Below, piece after piece: positions 1 to 9,951 of a stretch of 64,000 nucleotides of DNA. Numbering within the stretch: the first letter of the stretch is position 1; the number at the start of each line of letters is the position of its first letter. Origin of the DNA: Elymus sibiricus (Eukaryota; Streptophyta; Magnoliopsida; Poales; Poaceae); assembly GCA_039707655.1 (NCBI GenBank), contig CM077665.1:288428205-288492204 (forward strand), written 5' to 3'. The translations under genes were made by a program, and so were the position numbers. Under the pieces are notes generated by a model. That model was not told the DNA's origin, did no database searches, and saw only the letters and a program-made list of their open reading frames with translations.

Positions 1-141
1 ATTTGCATTCAAATGCAAATTTAAAGTAATGCACAAATTTAGGGGGAGCTCTTGCTTATCACATACTTCTCAAAGCGACGATTATATTCATTGATTATAT
101 CATATGTCGAAGCTTTGATCTATATGTTGTCATCAATTACC

Positions 142-155
142 AAAAAGGGGGAGAT
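142..155 (+). promoter_or_regulatory. Polypurine tract of the Copia element
   Basis: The sequence AAAAAGGGGGAGAT directly precedes the LTR start TGAAAG. This is the primer site for plus-strand DNA synthesis in LTR retrotransposons and it fixes both the element's orientation and the LTR boundary. It lies inside a large inverted repeat (121-145 with 182-206). Confidence 0.75.
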
Positions 156-513
156 TGAAAGCACATTTGCTCCCTTGGTGGTTTTGGTAATTAATAACAA
201 CATATAAGTCATTGAACTAATGTTTTCACTAAGTATATTTCTGGAAAAGTTCAATGATAGGATTGGCAAAAGGATTGTGGAGATTGTGAAAATACCCCAA
301 GATGCAAGGAAATGGATTGGCAAAGCTTCTAGCAAGAGGACTCTACATTTTACTTTGTGAGAAATCACTTTGAGTCCATAGGAAAGCCAATACTATTAAA
401 AAGGGGGTAAGGTACTGTTGGTGAACAAAATGCTCATACGTGCACAAGTGATAGTCACCAAAAACACCCATAAGCTCTTCCACAAAAGTCTGTCCTAAGT
501 CAAATATCCAAAA

Positions 514-827
514 TCGGTGCAACCAACACATACACTCGGTGCCACCGATTCCCAAACTCAGACAGACCCATGCCAAACCCTAGCCTTTCGGTGCAACCGA
601 TTCTGCTTCGGTGCCACCGAGTTTAGGTTGCCAACTTTCTGTTACGCAAATTCACAATATCGGTACCACCAAGATTGTTGGATCGGCGTTACCGAGAATG
701 GGCAATCTGACCGTTGGTCACCTTATCGGTGCAACCGAGTTTCATATATCGGTCTCACCGAGATTCCAAAGTTGCCACCTTTTGGTCACTTCGGTACCAC
801 CGAGATTAACACATCGGTGTCACCGAG
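514..827 (+). repeat. Ten degenerate copies of a palindromic TCGGTGNCACCGA motif in the LTR U3
   Basis: Copies start near 514, 536, 588, 608, 660, 683, 726, 749, 791 and 814. Each is TCGGTnnnACCGA or close to it, that is, TCGGT/ACCGA arms around a variable centre. Spacing is irregular (about 20-50 bp), so this is a cluster rather than a strict tandem array. Its place just upstream of the TATA box suggests binding sites for a dimeric regulator; that is inference. Confidence 0.75.
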
Positions 828-867
828 TTGGTCATTTTGTGTGTAACGGTTGGATTTCTGGGGATGC

Positions 868-876
868 CTATATATA
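868..876 (+). promoter_or_regulatory. TATA box of the Copia LTR
   Basis: CTATATATA is followed by a C-rich, pyrimidine-rich stretch (ccccttcaccacc), a typical plant core promoter layout. It lies 712 bp into the LTR, directly downstream of the array of palindromic motifs, so U3 would end about 30 bp further on. No transcript evidence is available. Confidence 0.6.
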
Positions 877-1671
877 CCCCTTCACCACCACCCACTCGAA
901 AGAGAAGCACTCAGAACTATTCCATACTTGCCCCATCCAGTTTTCTGAGAGAGAGCCACCTACCCTTGTGTTGAGGTCAAGATCATCCACTCCAACCATA
1001 TGGATCTTGATTTCTAGCCTCCCCAAGTTGCTTTCCACCAATCCCATCTCTTCCACCAAGCCAAATCTGTGAGAGAGTGATTGTGTGTTGAGGAGTCTAT
1101 CATCTTGAAGCACAAGAGCAAGGAGTTCATCATCATTGCCGAGCCTATTACCTTTTGGAGGGTGGTGCCTCCTAGATTGGTTAGGTGTCGCTTGGGAGCC
1201 TCCTACTTCGTGTTGTGGAGTTGAACCAAGAAGTTTGTAAGGGCAAGGAGATCGCCTACTTCGTGAAGATCTACCCATAGTGAGGCTAGTCCTTCGTGGA
1301 CGGAAGCCATTATGGAATAGTCAAGGTTGCTACTTCGTGGACCCTTATGGTTATAGCCCTCCATGGACTCTCGCGACCATTACCCTCCGTGGGTTGAAGA
1401 CTCCATAAACGTGGACGTATGATAGCACCACCTATCGGAACCACGGGAAAAATCATCGTGTCTACAATTGCGTTTGATCCTCTTACCCTTCCTTTCTAGT
1501 CATGCTTGTTGTTACTTTCCGCTGCTATACTCTTAGACATGCATGTGTAGGGTGTACTTGACGTGACATGAATGCTAAAATCTGCCAACTCTAAAATTGG
1601 GAAAAGGTAGAAATTTTATTTGGTCAAGTAGTCTAATCACCCCCCCCTCTAGACATACTTCCGGTCCTACA

Positions 1672-4374
1672 GTGGAGTACTCGCTATAGTCTTTCAACTT
1701 AGAGCCAAAGACTACGGTCGTGATCTGACTATGTTGTGGCTCGATAAAGCTTAGGGGTTTCAAGAAGCTTAGGATGTGAGTGAACGTTTATCATTTTATC
1801 CTTAAGCATAGTTTCTTAGATGCCGATAGTCCTTCCTATTGCTCCAAATAAATCATCCTGTATCATCGAAGATATCATCTTATATAAGTCAACTCCAACA
1901 TCACTCATGTTATTCAACTCCAAGGTTTGAGAGAAGGACTAAACCAAAATCCCATATGTACTATAGCTAACTCAAATATATCCCTATATAAAATCCTCGG
2001 GAAAGCATACAAGCTGCTAAGCTTGGTTGTGACACTACAAATCCAAGTGTTCAGCTAATATATCCAAGGTCTAAGGTGTAGCATCTCTATGCTAAGGATA
2101 CACGTAACATACCAATCCAAGATCTCATTTCCTTCCTATGAATCCAATTTAATCGATCCACGAATACCATCCAACATCACTTGTAACATTACTGCTACAG
2201 ATCCAATACTAGTGATAGTTCCATATATTCCCTAGAGTCCCTGAAATCTCCAAATTCTAGAAAGATCTATCTCATCTCAGTACAACCAACAATTCCCATC
2301 ATGATTACTTAGTAAACTCCGATGTTAGGTGCATATGGATCCTTGAATCAATTCTGACAACCATCCAATATTCCTAGTTTGTCTTCCACTGAGAAACACG
2401 GTATCAAGATCAAGATCATCAGACTAAATCCAAATTACTCCGAACCATGTAGTTTCATTGATCCTGAGCACCTATTAGAATCACCTATTAAATCCAAGGT
2501 TTAAATCTAGCAAGATTTCCCTACTAGTTACTCCAGTCACTATCGTATCATCATCAATCAACTATCAATTTTACTTGCCAAAGTCAAGCTATTAATCCAC
2601 CAAGAATTTCATCTTGTGATCATATTTGTCCTACTAATCCAAGTTACTCAAGGGAGAAGTAAGTTATGCTACTCTATCAACTTGATCCATCAAGCTCACC
2701 TGTCATCATGAAAATCTCGTAATCCACCAAAGGGTCTCAACTACTTCCTCGAGATATCTATTATAACTTGGTCAAATCATTGGTCTACTAAATTATATAT
2801 CCCTGGAACGATCTTTCCTATGGCATCATAGCTCTAGTGCTAGCTTAAGATTGAAAGACGGTGGTTCACTATGATCACTAGCTCCATAATGAACCTAGTG
2901 CTAAGCAGGGGGATTATTGAAGCTCAACAGGCGCTCAGGCAAATCCGTGTATTAAACACGTGATCAGAGGCTTGAGCTGGGGAAGCTTGTGAGGTCTAGG
3001 TTGGGCTAGGGAGGGGTTTCCAATCTTGAGGGGAAGAGCATACCTCTACGGGGTTGCGTCTGGTTGAATAGGTTGTCCTCAAAAGTCTTCAACGGTAGTC
3101 ATTTGTCGAGGTGGACCCTTGGTGCATCTCTTCCTGCGGGTCTTCAGTTGACGAGAAAGGCGAGAGGGGAAAGTAGCGTAGAGGGGAGTGACTAAGGGGG
3201 TGGTATAGTGCAAGTGCAATCAACCAAGTGCCGAAAAGGCCAAACACAATCATCAAGGTAAGGTAGGTGATATAGTCGCGTACTTGTTGCCTAAGGCAAC
3301 AGTGCGACCCATACCAAAACACAAACAGATAAAACAAGCAACACACAGTTATGGTTCTAACTGAACCATCACACGGACTCGACTTCGCATGGGGGATACA
3401 CGACCTATCCTACCCTAGGGGTTCTCGGACTCAGTAGTCGTGCTTGCTTCGTGTCTTGGAGAGGAGTCCGCTCAGTCTTCTGGGTCTTCCTCAGGTGTCG
3501 CTATGTCTCCGGTTGTTGTTCGTCGAAATGATCCGGGTTGTGCCTGAAGAGTCCTTGACAACTTCGCGTCTGGTGAGCTGATGACGAAGGTGATTCCTCA
3601 TGGCTGTCGTTGACGGGTCTTCCGTTGTCTTCATAATCGTGCCAATGCCTTCTTGTCCTTCAAGGTGTCGAGAGTTCCAAGTGGGCAATCCTTTATGCAA
3701 TGACATCAACAAGGCATGATAGAGTCCAAACATGTCAGTCATGTTGATCACAACGTAAACACCAAGAACGGGAGACGATGAGAACCGTTTTTCCTGCTCA
3801 CTATAGTGAGGTGGACCAAATGGCGAGGTACTCATCCACCGGTGGTTGCCGACACGTCAACAGTAACGACAGGATTGCTCCAGTAGCGATGCACATCATG
3901 ACCTTGCATATCTTATGCCTTTATCATCGTAGGCCAAGGTTGCATCATCCTGGGGCAGTGTCGAGGGTGTCACCATCTTCCAAGTCTTGACGTCCTCATT
4001 CCTCAAGAAGGTATCTTCCGTTGGTACCGTCTTGTCATGGTGTCACCAACTTGTGTCCAAGATGTGGGGACAAGGGCCTAGCAAGGTGGCTTCCTTCCAG
4101 TTTACCCATGAGAATTTCAAGGAATCCAGTGGTCAGAGACTTAAGGATACTAACGACCGTTTGCATGGCTTTGAAAAGCAGACAAGGGGAGTCGAGAGAA
4201 TGAGGATGGAAGTGGTACGGCAAAAACCTTTGCTTCCTTTGAAAATTTAGGAGTGGTGAGAAATGTAGTGGTTTTGTAGGTGATTTTGAAGGGTCTGGAA
4301 AAGCAGTCTTGTCCTAACTAACATCCATGCTAACTAAGGGCTTCCTACATTCAGGATGACTCTGATACCAGCTC
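1672..4374 (-). other. Non-coding internal domain of LARD-1 (part)
   Basis: This 2.7 kb stretch is homologous to the last two thirds of the LARD-2 internal domain on the plus-strand map. Frames in it are short and dissimilar to known retroelement proteins. I see no gene. It probably corresponds to the structured, conserved, non-coding leader described for LARDs, but it is interrupted by the Copia insertion. Confidence 0.8.
4358..4370 (-). promoter_or_regulatory. Primer-binding site of LARD-1 (initiator Met tRNA)
   Basis: The plus strand reads gactctgatacca, whose complement TGGTATCAGAGTC differs by one base from the consensus TGGTATCAGAGCC seen in LARD-2. It lies four bases inside the LTR end at 4375, on the minus strand. 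This fixes the orientation of LARD-1 and marks its LTR as the 5' LTR. Confidence 0.85.
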
Positions 4375-5222
4375 TGTGGGGACCCCGACTCATAAGTCGT
4401 GATCACCGAATGCACGTGTACAGTGATCCCAGAGATCAATGCTCACTGAACACACAGAAGCTGAATAACAAGAGTCTTACATCCATTACGTACCGTTTTA
4501 CTCAATTATGGCCCTTGCGGCCAAGTCTTCATATGATTGCAGCAGAAAGAAAATCTTCAACGATAGCGTGAACCCAATGCCATCTGCCTTAACCCTATAG
4601 GCATTCTGACTGGGAAGCGTCCTAGCTCACACATACGTCACGAACGAAGTCCTCTCCATGTTCCTGCTCTCATACCTGGCCAATAAAATAACCAGTGGCA
4701 AGCCAATGATTATTTTGAATGTACTCGCAAGCAACCCATGTTTGGAATGAGGCAATGACAATGCATGATATAGCACTAATAGGTAATTTTGCATAAAGCT
4801 AATTTTTAATGTAGTGACATGATCAAATAACTTGTGTAAGCATGCATCAACAGTTGGCAGATATCCATATGAACAAGTTACAGATATCATCATAAGCAGG
4901 GGTTGAACATCTCATGTTCGTTCATCACATCAAGTCATCAGACTTATCTCAAGTATCATCCTTGTGTCATCCGCACACGCACACACACCAAGTTTGTGAA
5001 AACATCTGGATGTAGTTTAAGCAGGACCTCCAACTGTCCATGACCGTGGACACGGCTATTCGAATAGTTTTACACTCTGCAGAGGTTGCACACTCTACCC
5101 ACAAGACTCGGGAAATTTCCATGTCAAGCCACAACTCGCGATATTGTCCATACCCGAGATAAGTACACGAACATTGTCTTTCCCCTGACGATACTAAACA
5201 AAGAGTCCACTCAATTGGTACA
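4375..5222 (-). repeat. Truncated 5' LTR of LARD-1
   Basis: Similarity to the LARD-2 LTR (47338 onward) is collinear from the terminal TGTGGGGACC through the gagtccactcaattggtacac word, then stops abruptly. The remaining 4 kb of the LTR is absent. Part of this segment (4617-5222) is included in the tandem duplication and occurs again at 6302-6907. Confidence 0.85.
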
Positions 5223-5823
5223 CCAAAATATTGTTTTTAAAGCTTATTTTAATATTTTATTGAAATGCGTTTTCTTAAGGACAGAAATGATCTTTTATAG
5301 GGAAAACATATTTTTATGATTAAAAAATATTTGAGAAAATTTAGGGAAACTTAGTCGACATATATTTTCCATATATATGAGTTTTAACACATGGTCATGT
5401 TCAAAATAATGGATAAAACCCTGCAAAACCATTAATGGATATTTCAAGCATTTAAATATTTCTATAAGAAACATTCTCAAACTAATCCAGGAAAACTGTA
5501 GAAAGTCACAGATGCCCGATGCGATGATCTTGCCAAGTTTCATCTCAATCTAAATTGTTTTTGTTCACAAAAGTGTCCCAAAACCCTCTCTATCCAGATC
5601 CAACTTTCAACAACTTTGTATTGCCAACTATGACCAATTGATCTCACATTTTGTGGACATGTTATAATCCCCTAATTATGCATCTAAACCAAGTGGTGCA
5701 TCAAGGAGAGTAGTGCAGCTTAGCTAGATCTAATCAAACCTGTTTTTGCCCATTTCCAAGGTTTTCAAAAGTTACATTGGCCACTTTCTCCAATAGAGCT
5801 GAAAATTTGTGGCCAAGGCTATT
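5223..5823 (+). repeat. Inverted LARD-type LTR fragment
   Basis: This segment matches the reverse complement of the LARD-2 LTR near 51790-51150, roughly three quarters identical by eye. Shared words include cttttatagggaaaa and aagtttcatctcaatct. It is joined head-to-head to the preceding LTR piece, so the two halves come from opposite orientations. Its greater divergence suggests a different LARD or related family member. It recurs at 6908-7508. Confidence 0.75.
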
Positions 5824-6301
5824 TGTAGGGGTACGACCATCTATGGGACCAGCGGACCCCCTTTGCGGTTCTACTGTGGGGATCTACATAAGCAAAGAGC
5901 AACACCAACTCAAACGCGATTGGGGTTTAGACAGGTTCGGGCCGCTCGGAAGCGTAAAACCCTACGTCATGTGTGTTTATGATTGAGTGTACATGTTTAC
6001 AGGGAGCGCGGTCCCCTGGCAAGACGCTCGAGGGTGCTGCTACACAGGAAATTGTACTGGGTTTTGACCTTCGTCAAGGTAGCGATGGCCCTCCTTTTAT
6101 AAGTGAAAGGGGTTACCATAGTGGCTATAATGGTAAAATACATCAAGGTGAATAGTGGCTATGGTAGTGGGATATACCTAACCCTGACGGATTAGGACAG
6201 GTTCGTTAAATGCTCCCCGGCAAGGACTGCCTCCCCTTCTGTGTCGTTCGCCAAGCTACCTATTATTATCTTGACACGCCGTCCGGACGGGTGTCATTAA
6301 A
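5824..6301 (-). repeat. Partial LTR of element 0 (duplicated copy)
   Basis: This is the first 478 bp of the LTR on the plus-strand map (the 3' end of the LTR in element orientation). It starts TGTAGGGGTACGACC and is present only because of the 1685 bp tandem duplication. It carries the gacaggttcgggcc R-region word common in Tat-like LTRs. Confidence 0.75.
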
Positions 6302-7508
6302 GCGTCCTAGCTCACACATACGTCACCAACGAACTCTTCTCCATGTTCCTGCTCTCATACCCGGCCAATAAAATAACCTGTGGCAAGCCAATGAGTACTT
6401 TGAATGTACTCGCAAGCAACCCATGTTTGGAACGAGGCGATGGCAATGCATGATATAGCACTAATAGGTAATTTTGCATAAATCTAATTTTTAATATAGT
6501 TACATGATCAAATAACTTGTGTAAGCATGCATCAACAGTTGGCAGATATCCATATGAAAAAGTTACAGATATCATCATAAGAAGGGGTTGAACATCTCAT
6601 GTTCGTTCATCACATCAAGTCATCAGACTTATCTCAAGTATCATCCTTGTGTCATCCTCACACACACACACACCAAGTTTGCGAAAACATCTGGATGTAG
6701 TTTAAGCAGGACCTCCAACTGTCCACGACCGTGGACACGGCTATTCGAATAGTTTTACACTCTACAGAGGTTGCACACTCTACCCACAAGACTCGGGAAA
6801 TTTCCGTGTCAAGCCACGACTCACGATATTGTCCATACCCGAGATAAGTACCCGAACATTGTCTTTCCCCTGACGATACTAAACAAAGAGTCCACTCGAT
6901 TGGTACACCAACATATTGTTTTTAAAGCTTATTTTAATATTTTATTGAAAGGTGTTTTCTTAAGGACAGAAATGATCTTTTATAGGGAAAACATATTTTT
7001 ATGATTAAAAAATATTTGAGCAAATTTCGGGAAACTTAGTCGACATATATTTTCCATATATATGAGTTTTAACACATGGTCATGTTCAAGATAATGGACA
7101 AAACCCTCCAAAACCATTAATGGATATTTCAAGAATTTAAATATTTCTATAAGAAACATTCTCAAACTAATCCAGGAAAACTGTACAAAGTCACATATGC
7201 CCGATGCGATGATCTTGCCAAGTTTCATCTCAATCTAAATTGTTTTTGTTCACAAAAGTGTCCCAAAACCCTCTCTATCCAGATCCAACTTTCAACAACT
7301 TTGTATTGCCAACTATCACCAATTGATCTCACATTTTGTGGACATGTTATAATCCCCTAATTAGGCATCTAAACCAAGTGGTGCATCAAGGAGAATAGTG
7401 TAGCTTAGCTAGATCTAATCAAACCTGTTTTTGCCCATTTCCAAAGTTTTCAAAAGTTACATTGGCCACTTTCTCCAATAGAGCTGAAAATTTGTGGCCA
7501 AGGCTATT

Positions 7509-8282
7509 TGTAGGGGTACGACCATCTATGGGACCAGCAGACCCCCTTTGCGGTTCTACTGTGGGGATCTACATAAGCAAAGAGCAACACCAACTCAAAC
7601 GTGATCGGGGTTTAGACAGGTTCGGGCCGCTCGGAAGCGTAAAACCCTACGTCATGTGTGTTTATGATTGAGTGTACATGTTTACAGGGAGCGCGGTCCC
7701 CTGGCAAGACGCTCGAGGGTGCTGCTACATAGGAAATTGAACTGGGTTTTGACCTTCGTCAAGGTAGCGATGGCCCTCCTTTTATAAGTGAAAGGGGTTA
7801 CCATAGTGGCTATAATGGTAAAATACATCAAGGTGAATAGTGGCTATGTTAGTGGGATATACCTAACCCTGACGGATTAGGACAGGCTCATTAAATGCTC
7901 CCCGGCAAGGACTGCCTCTCCTTCTGTGTCGTTCGCATAGCTACCTCTTATTATCTTGACACGCCATCCGGACGGGTGTCATTAAAGCTGCTGTAATTTC
8001 CTGGAGTCGCCACGTGCCCCGACAAGGTCACCTAACAGCCTACCCGCTCTACACCCCATTGATGGTGATGAACGGCTCGGTGAGATGGAGCGGGGGCACG
8101 GTAGCGTAGCATTTCCGTGCGCCGAGTCTTCCTTGTCGGGAAGGAGGCTTGCCGATGGCTCCGTCTTGTGGCGCAGCGTTGGCTGGATGGAGTGTCGCTC
8201 GGCAGGGCTTGCCGAGCTGAGGGAGGCTATCGGTTGTGCACAAGTCAGGACGCTAAAGGGCCCGTTCTTTAGTGCACCAACA
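7509..8282 (-). repeat. 3' LTR of element 0
   Basis: On the plus strand it starts TGTAGGGGTACGACC and ends GTGCACCAACA, giving 774 bp bounded by TG and CA. In element orientation it is preceded by CTTGGGGCTCC (rc of 8283-8293), a reasonable polypurine tract. The left boundary is set by where LARD-like sequence stops. The partner LTR lies outside the window, so the ends are not confirmed by comparison. Confidence 0.7.
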
Positions 8283-8314
8283 GGAGCCCCAAGCCTGGGC
8301 CATACCGGAGTCCA

Positions 8315-8840
8315 TGATGTCGTTGGTCTAGGCCCAAAACAATGCGCAGGCGCGTAGCCCGATCTTGACAGTACTGAATGAAGGAGTTGTTGGCGAACTG
8401 CGTGCCATTGTCAGTGATGATCCTATTGGGTACCCCGAACCGGCAAACTAGTCCTCTAAGAAACTTGACTACTGCTTGCGTCGTTACCTTTCTAACTGGC
8501 TCCACCTCAGTACACTTTGTAAGCTTGTCGATTGCAACGAACAAGAATTCGAAGCCCTCGGTAGCACGGGGGAAGGGCCGACAATGTCGAGCCCCCAGAC
8601 CGCAAATGGCCAAGAAAGCGGTATGGTATGAAGGGCTTGTGTTGGTTGATGTATCTGCTTGGCATGGAATTGGCATGCTTCACATGTTGCACCACCGCCA
8701 AGGCGTCTTGATGGGGTGTCGGCCAGTAGAAGCCTTGCGGGAATGCTTTCCCGACAACAGCACGTGACCCGATGTGGGAGCCGCATATCCCTTCGTGTAT
8801 CTCTGCCAACAGTTGTTGTCTTTTTTCTCAGGGAATACAC
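8315..8840 (-). pseudogene. Integrase of element 0, truncated and frameshifted
   Basis: Integrase would insert the cDNA into the genome. The zinc-binding N-terminus is recognisable (EIHEGICGSHIG then GFYWPTPHQDA) and a second frame supplies TCEACQFHAKQ. The catalytic core follows as WGLDIVGP, with the first aspartate, and then in a third frame DKLTKCTEVEPV and FGVPNRIITDNGTQF, with the second aspartate. The frame ends after FIQYCQD. The glutamate of the D,D,E triad and the whole C-terminal domain are missing, and sequence from beside the 3' LTR follows. It cannot be active: there are at least two frameshifts plus the deletion. Confidence 0.85.
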
Positions 8841-9178
8841 TTCAATTTTACCCTATTTGGTCTACTCTTATAAAGATCACCGTTCACAAATTGGTACGTC
8901 CTTGACTGACGGGCTACTTTCTCAGCTTCTTCTTGCTCTTCGAGAAGTTCACCTGTCTAGAGGTAATGGACGATTGTTTGTGCCCATGCTGGATCCTGGG
9001 GCTCAACGACAAGGACCAATGGCATTTCTTCTACTGCGGGAGCGCTAGCTTCGACAGCAAGGGCCAAATGACCTGCCGGAACTTGCTGCTATCCAGCAAG
9101 CGTTTAACTGTCATTGGCGACCTTCTTGGCGGCAGCTGGGAGTTCTGCTGGGAGATAGTCGCCATAACTGATTTTTCT

Positions 9179-9928
9179 TTACTTTGCTTGCCGCAATGAT
9201 GGCATGACGGACGGTTGAGTCAGTCGAAGTAGAAAAGTACCTGGTTCCACAGGCAACTTTTGTGCAGCTTGTTTTGACAAGTCATCAGCAATGTTGTTCT
9301 CTGCCCGCGGAATGTGTTTTTGCATACCGTCAAAAGGCTCTTCTAACTTCCTCACTTCTTCCACACAAGCTTCCATTAGAGGGCTTTGGTAATCTTTGTT
9401 CACTTGACACACAATCAGCTGAGAATCTCCCCTGATTAGCAATTTCCTGATGCCAAGGTCAACCGCTATTCGTAGGCCGGCAAGCAATCCTTCATATTCA
9501 GCCGTGTTGTTTGTCGACACCTCCCGGGGAAAGTGCATCTGGATTAAATACTTGAGGTGCTCTCTGGTGGGTGCGACAAGTAGCACTCCGGCACCTGCGC
9601 CTTGCAGAGAAAAGGCCCCGTAGTACATGATCCATTCCTTTGGTGCTTCTTTGCCATGGAGGGTCGTCTCCGGAATTTCCTCGTATGGCGTTGGTGTCCA
9701 TTCTGCAATGAATTCCGACAAAGCTCCATTCTGAATAGTTTTTGTGCTTTCAAAACTCAGATCAAAGCTGGCTAGTTCCAACGCCCACTCAACAATCCTG
9801 TCGGTTGCTTCTGGATTCCTCAAGATGCGTTGCAACGGAAAGCGAGTGACGATGGTGATAAGATGTGCTTCGAAGTAGTGGTGCAGCTTCCTGGAGGCCA
9901 TGAGGATGCCGAAAAGCAATTTCAGCAT
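9179..9928 (-). CDS. Second (archaeal-type) RNase H domain of element 0
   Basis: A 249-residue open frame within the former polyprotein. The N-terminal part, with IVTRFPLQRILRNPEATDR and then VEWALELASFDLSF, is the tail of the RT-linked RNase H/connection region. It is followed by a complete RNase H-like fold: IMYYGAFSLQGAGAGVLLV, NNTAEYEGLLAGLRIAVDLG, LLIRGDSQLIVCQVN and the terminal AENNIADDLSKQA. The acidic residues E (AEYEGL), D (RGDSQL) and the last D are visible, but the first catalytic position reads YYGAF where aspartate is usual. This extra domain is characteristic of Tat-like Gypsy elements. The start shown is only the first Met in the open stretch, not a real initiation site. Confidence 0.85.
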   Translation of the reverse strand: MLKLLFGILMASRKLHHYFEAHLITIVTRFPLQRILRNPEATDRIVEWALELASFDLSFESTKTIQNGALSEFIAEWTPTPYEEIPETTLHGKEAPKEWIMYYGAFSLQGAGAGVLLVAPTREHLKYLIQMHFPREVSTNNTAEYEGLLAGLRIAVDLGIRKLLIRGDSQLIVCQVNKDYQSPLMEACVEEVRKLEEPFDGMQKHIPRAENNIADDLSKQAAQKLPVEPGTFLLRLTQPSVMPSLRQAK

Positions 9929-9951
9929 CCCAAAATACCTTTACCTAGCCC

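Larger units (their letters stand above)
1..1671 (+). mobile_element. 3' end of a Copia LTR retrotransposon (SIRE/Maximus-like), truncated by the window edge
   Basis: Bases 1-155 are the last part of the internal domain, and 156-1671 is a complete 3' LTR. Two polypurine tracts are visible (TTTAGGGGGAGC near 39-50 and AAAAAGGGGGAGAT at 142-155), and the LTR starts immediately after the second. Internal sequence to the left and the purine tract place the element on the plus strand. No coding sequence of this element lies in the window. The LTR ends in CCTACA at 1671. The next base continues sequence homologous to the LARD internal region at about 44640, so the element was inserted into LARD-1. 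Its other LTR and target duplication lie left of the window. The SIRE/Maximus assignment rests on the tract and LTR style and is an inference. Confidence 0.8.
156..1671 (+). repeat. 3' LTR of the Copia element
   Basis: The LTR begins TGAAAGCACATTTGC after the polypurine tract and ends TCCTACA, giving a 1516 bp TG...CA repeat. Its U3 part holds ten copies of a short palindromic motif (514-827). A TATA box follows at 868-876. The R/U5 part after about 900 contains repeated CTACTTCGTG-type words (about 1200-1340) and a C-run near the end (1640-1648). The 136-residue frame on the minus strand (868-1278) is not a recognisable protein and is treated as chance. Confidence 0.8.
1672..5823 (-). mobile_element. 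LARD-1: decayed LARD/Sukkula-type non-autonomous element (part)
   Basis: Bases 1672-4374 align throughout with the internal region of the intact LARD-2 (about 44640-47337), in the same orientation. A primer-binding site follows at 4358-4370, and the LTR terminus TGTGGGGACCCCGAC starts at 4375. Only about 850 bp of the 4.8 kb LTR is present. It breaks at about 5222, where it joins a second LARD-type LTR fragment in inverted orientation (5223-5823). No coding capacity is seen, as expected for LARDs. The Copia element interrupts it at 1671/1672 and element 0 at 5823/5824. Confidence 0.85.
4617..7986. repeat. Tandem segmental duplication, two units of 1685 bp
   Basis: Unit 1 is 4617-6301 and unit 2 is 6302-7986. 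The units match throughout at a constant 1685 bp offset and look about 95% identical in the parts compared. Each contains a piece of LARD-1 LTR, the inverted LTR fragment and the first 478 bp of the element 0 LTR, so the duplication happened after element 0 inserted. The junction shows a short shared word, AAGC, at both unit ends (ggaagcg and taaagct), which suggests illegitimate recombination or replication slippage rather than transposition. Confidence 0.9.

Noticed and set aside
514..827. CRISPR-like or satellite array in the Copia LTR
   Set aside because: Motifs are short, irregularly spaced and inside a plant LTR; no uniform spacers. Better described as clustered palindromic sites.
4627..7671. 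Pairs of similar small frames (4627-4893 and 6312-6578, 5777-5986 and 7462-7671 and others)
   Set aside because: They exist twice only because of the 1685 bp duplication of LTR sequence. No homology to proteins and no codon bias.
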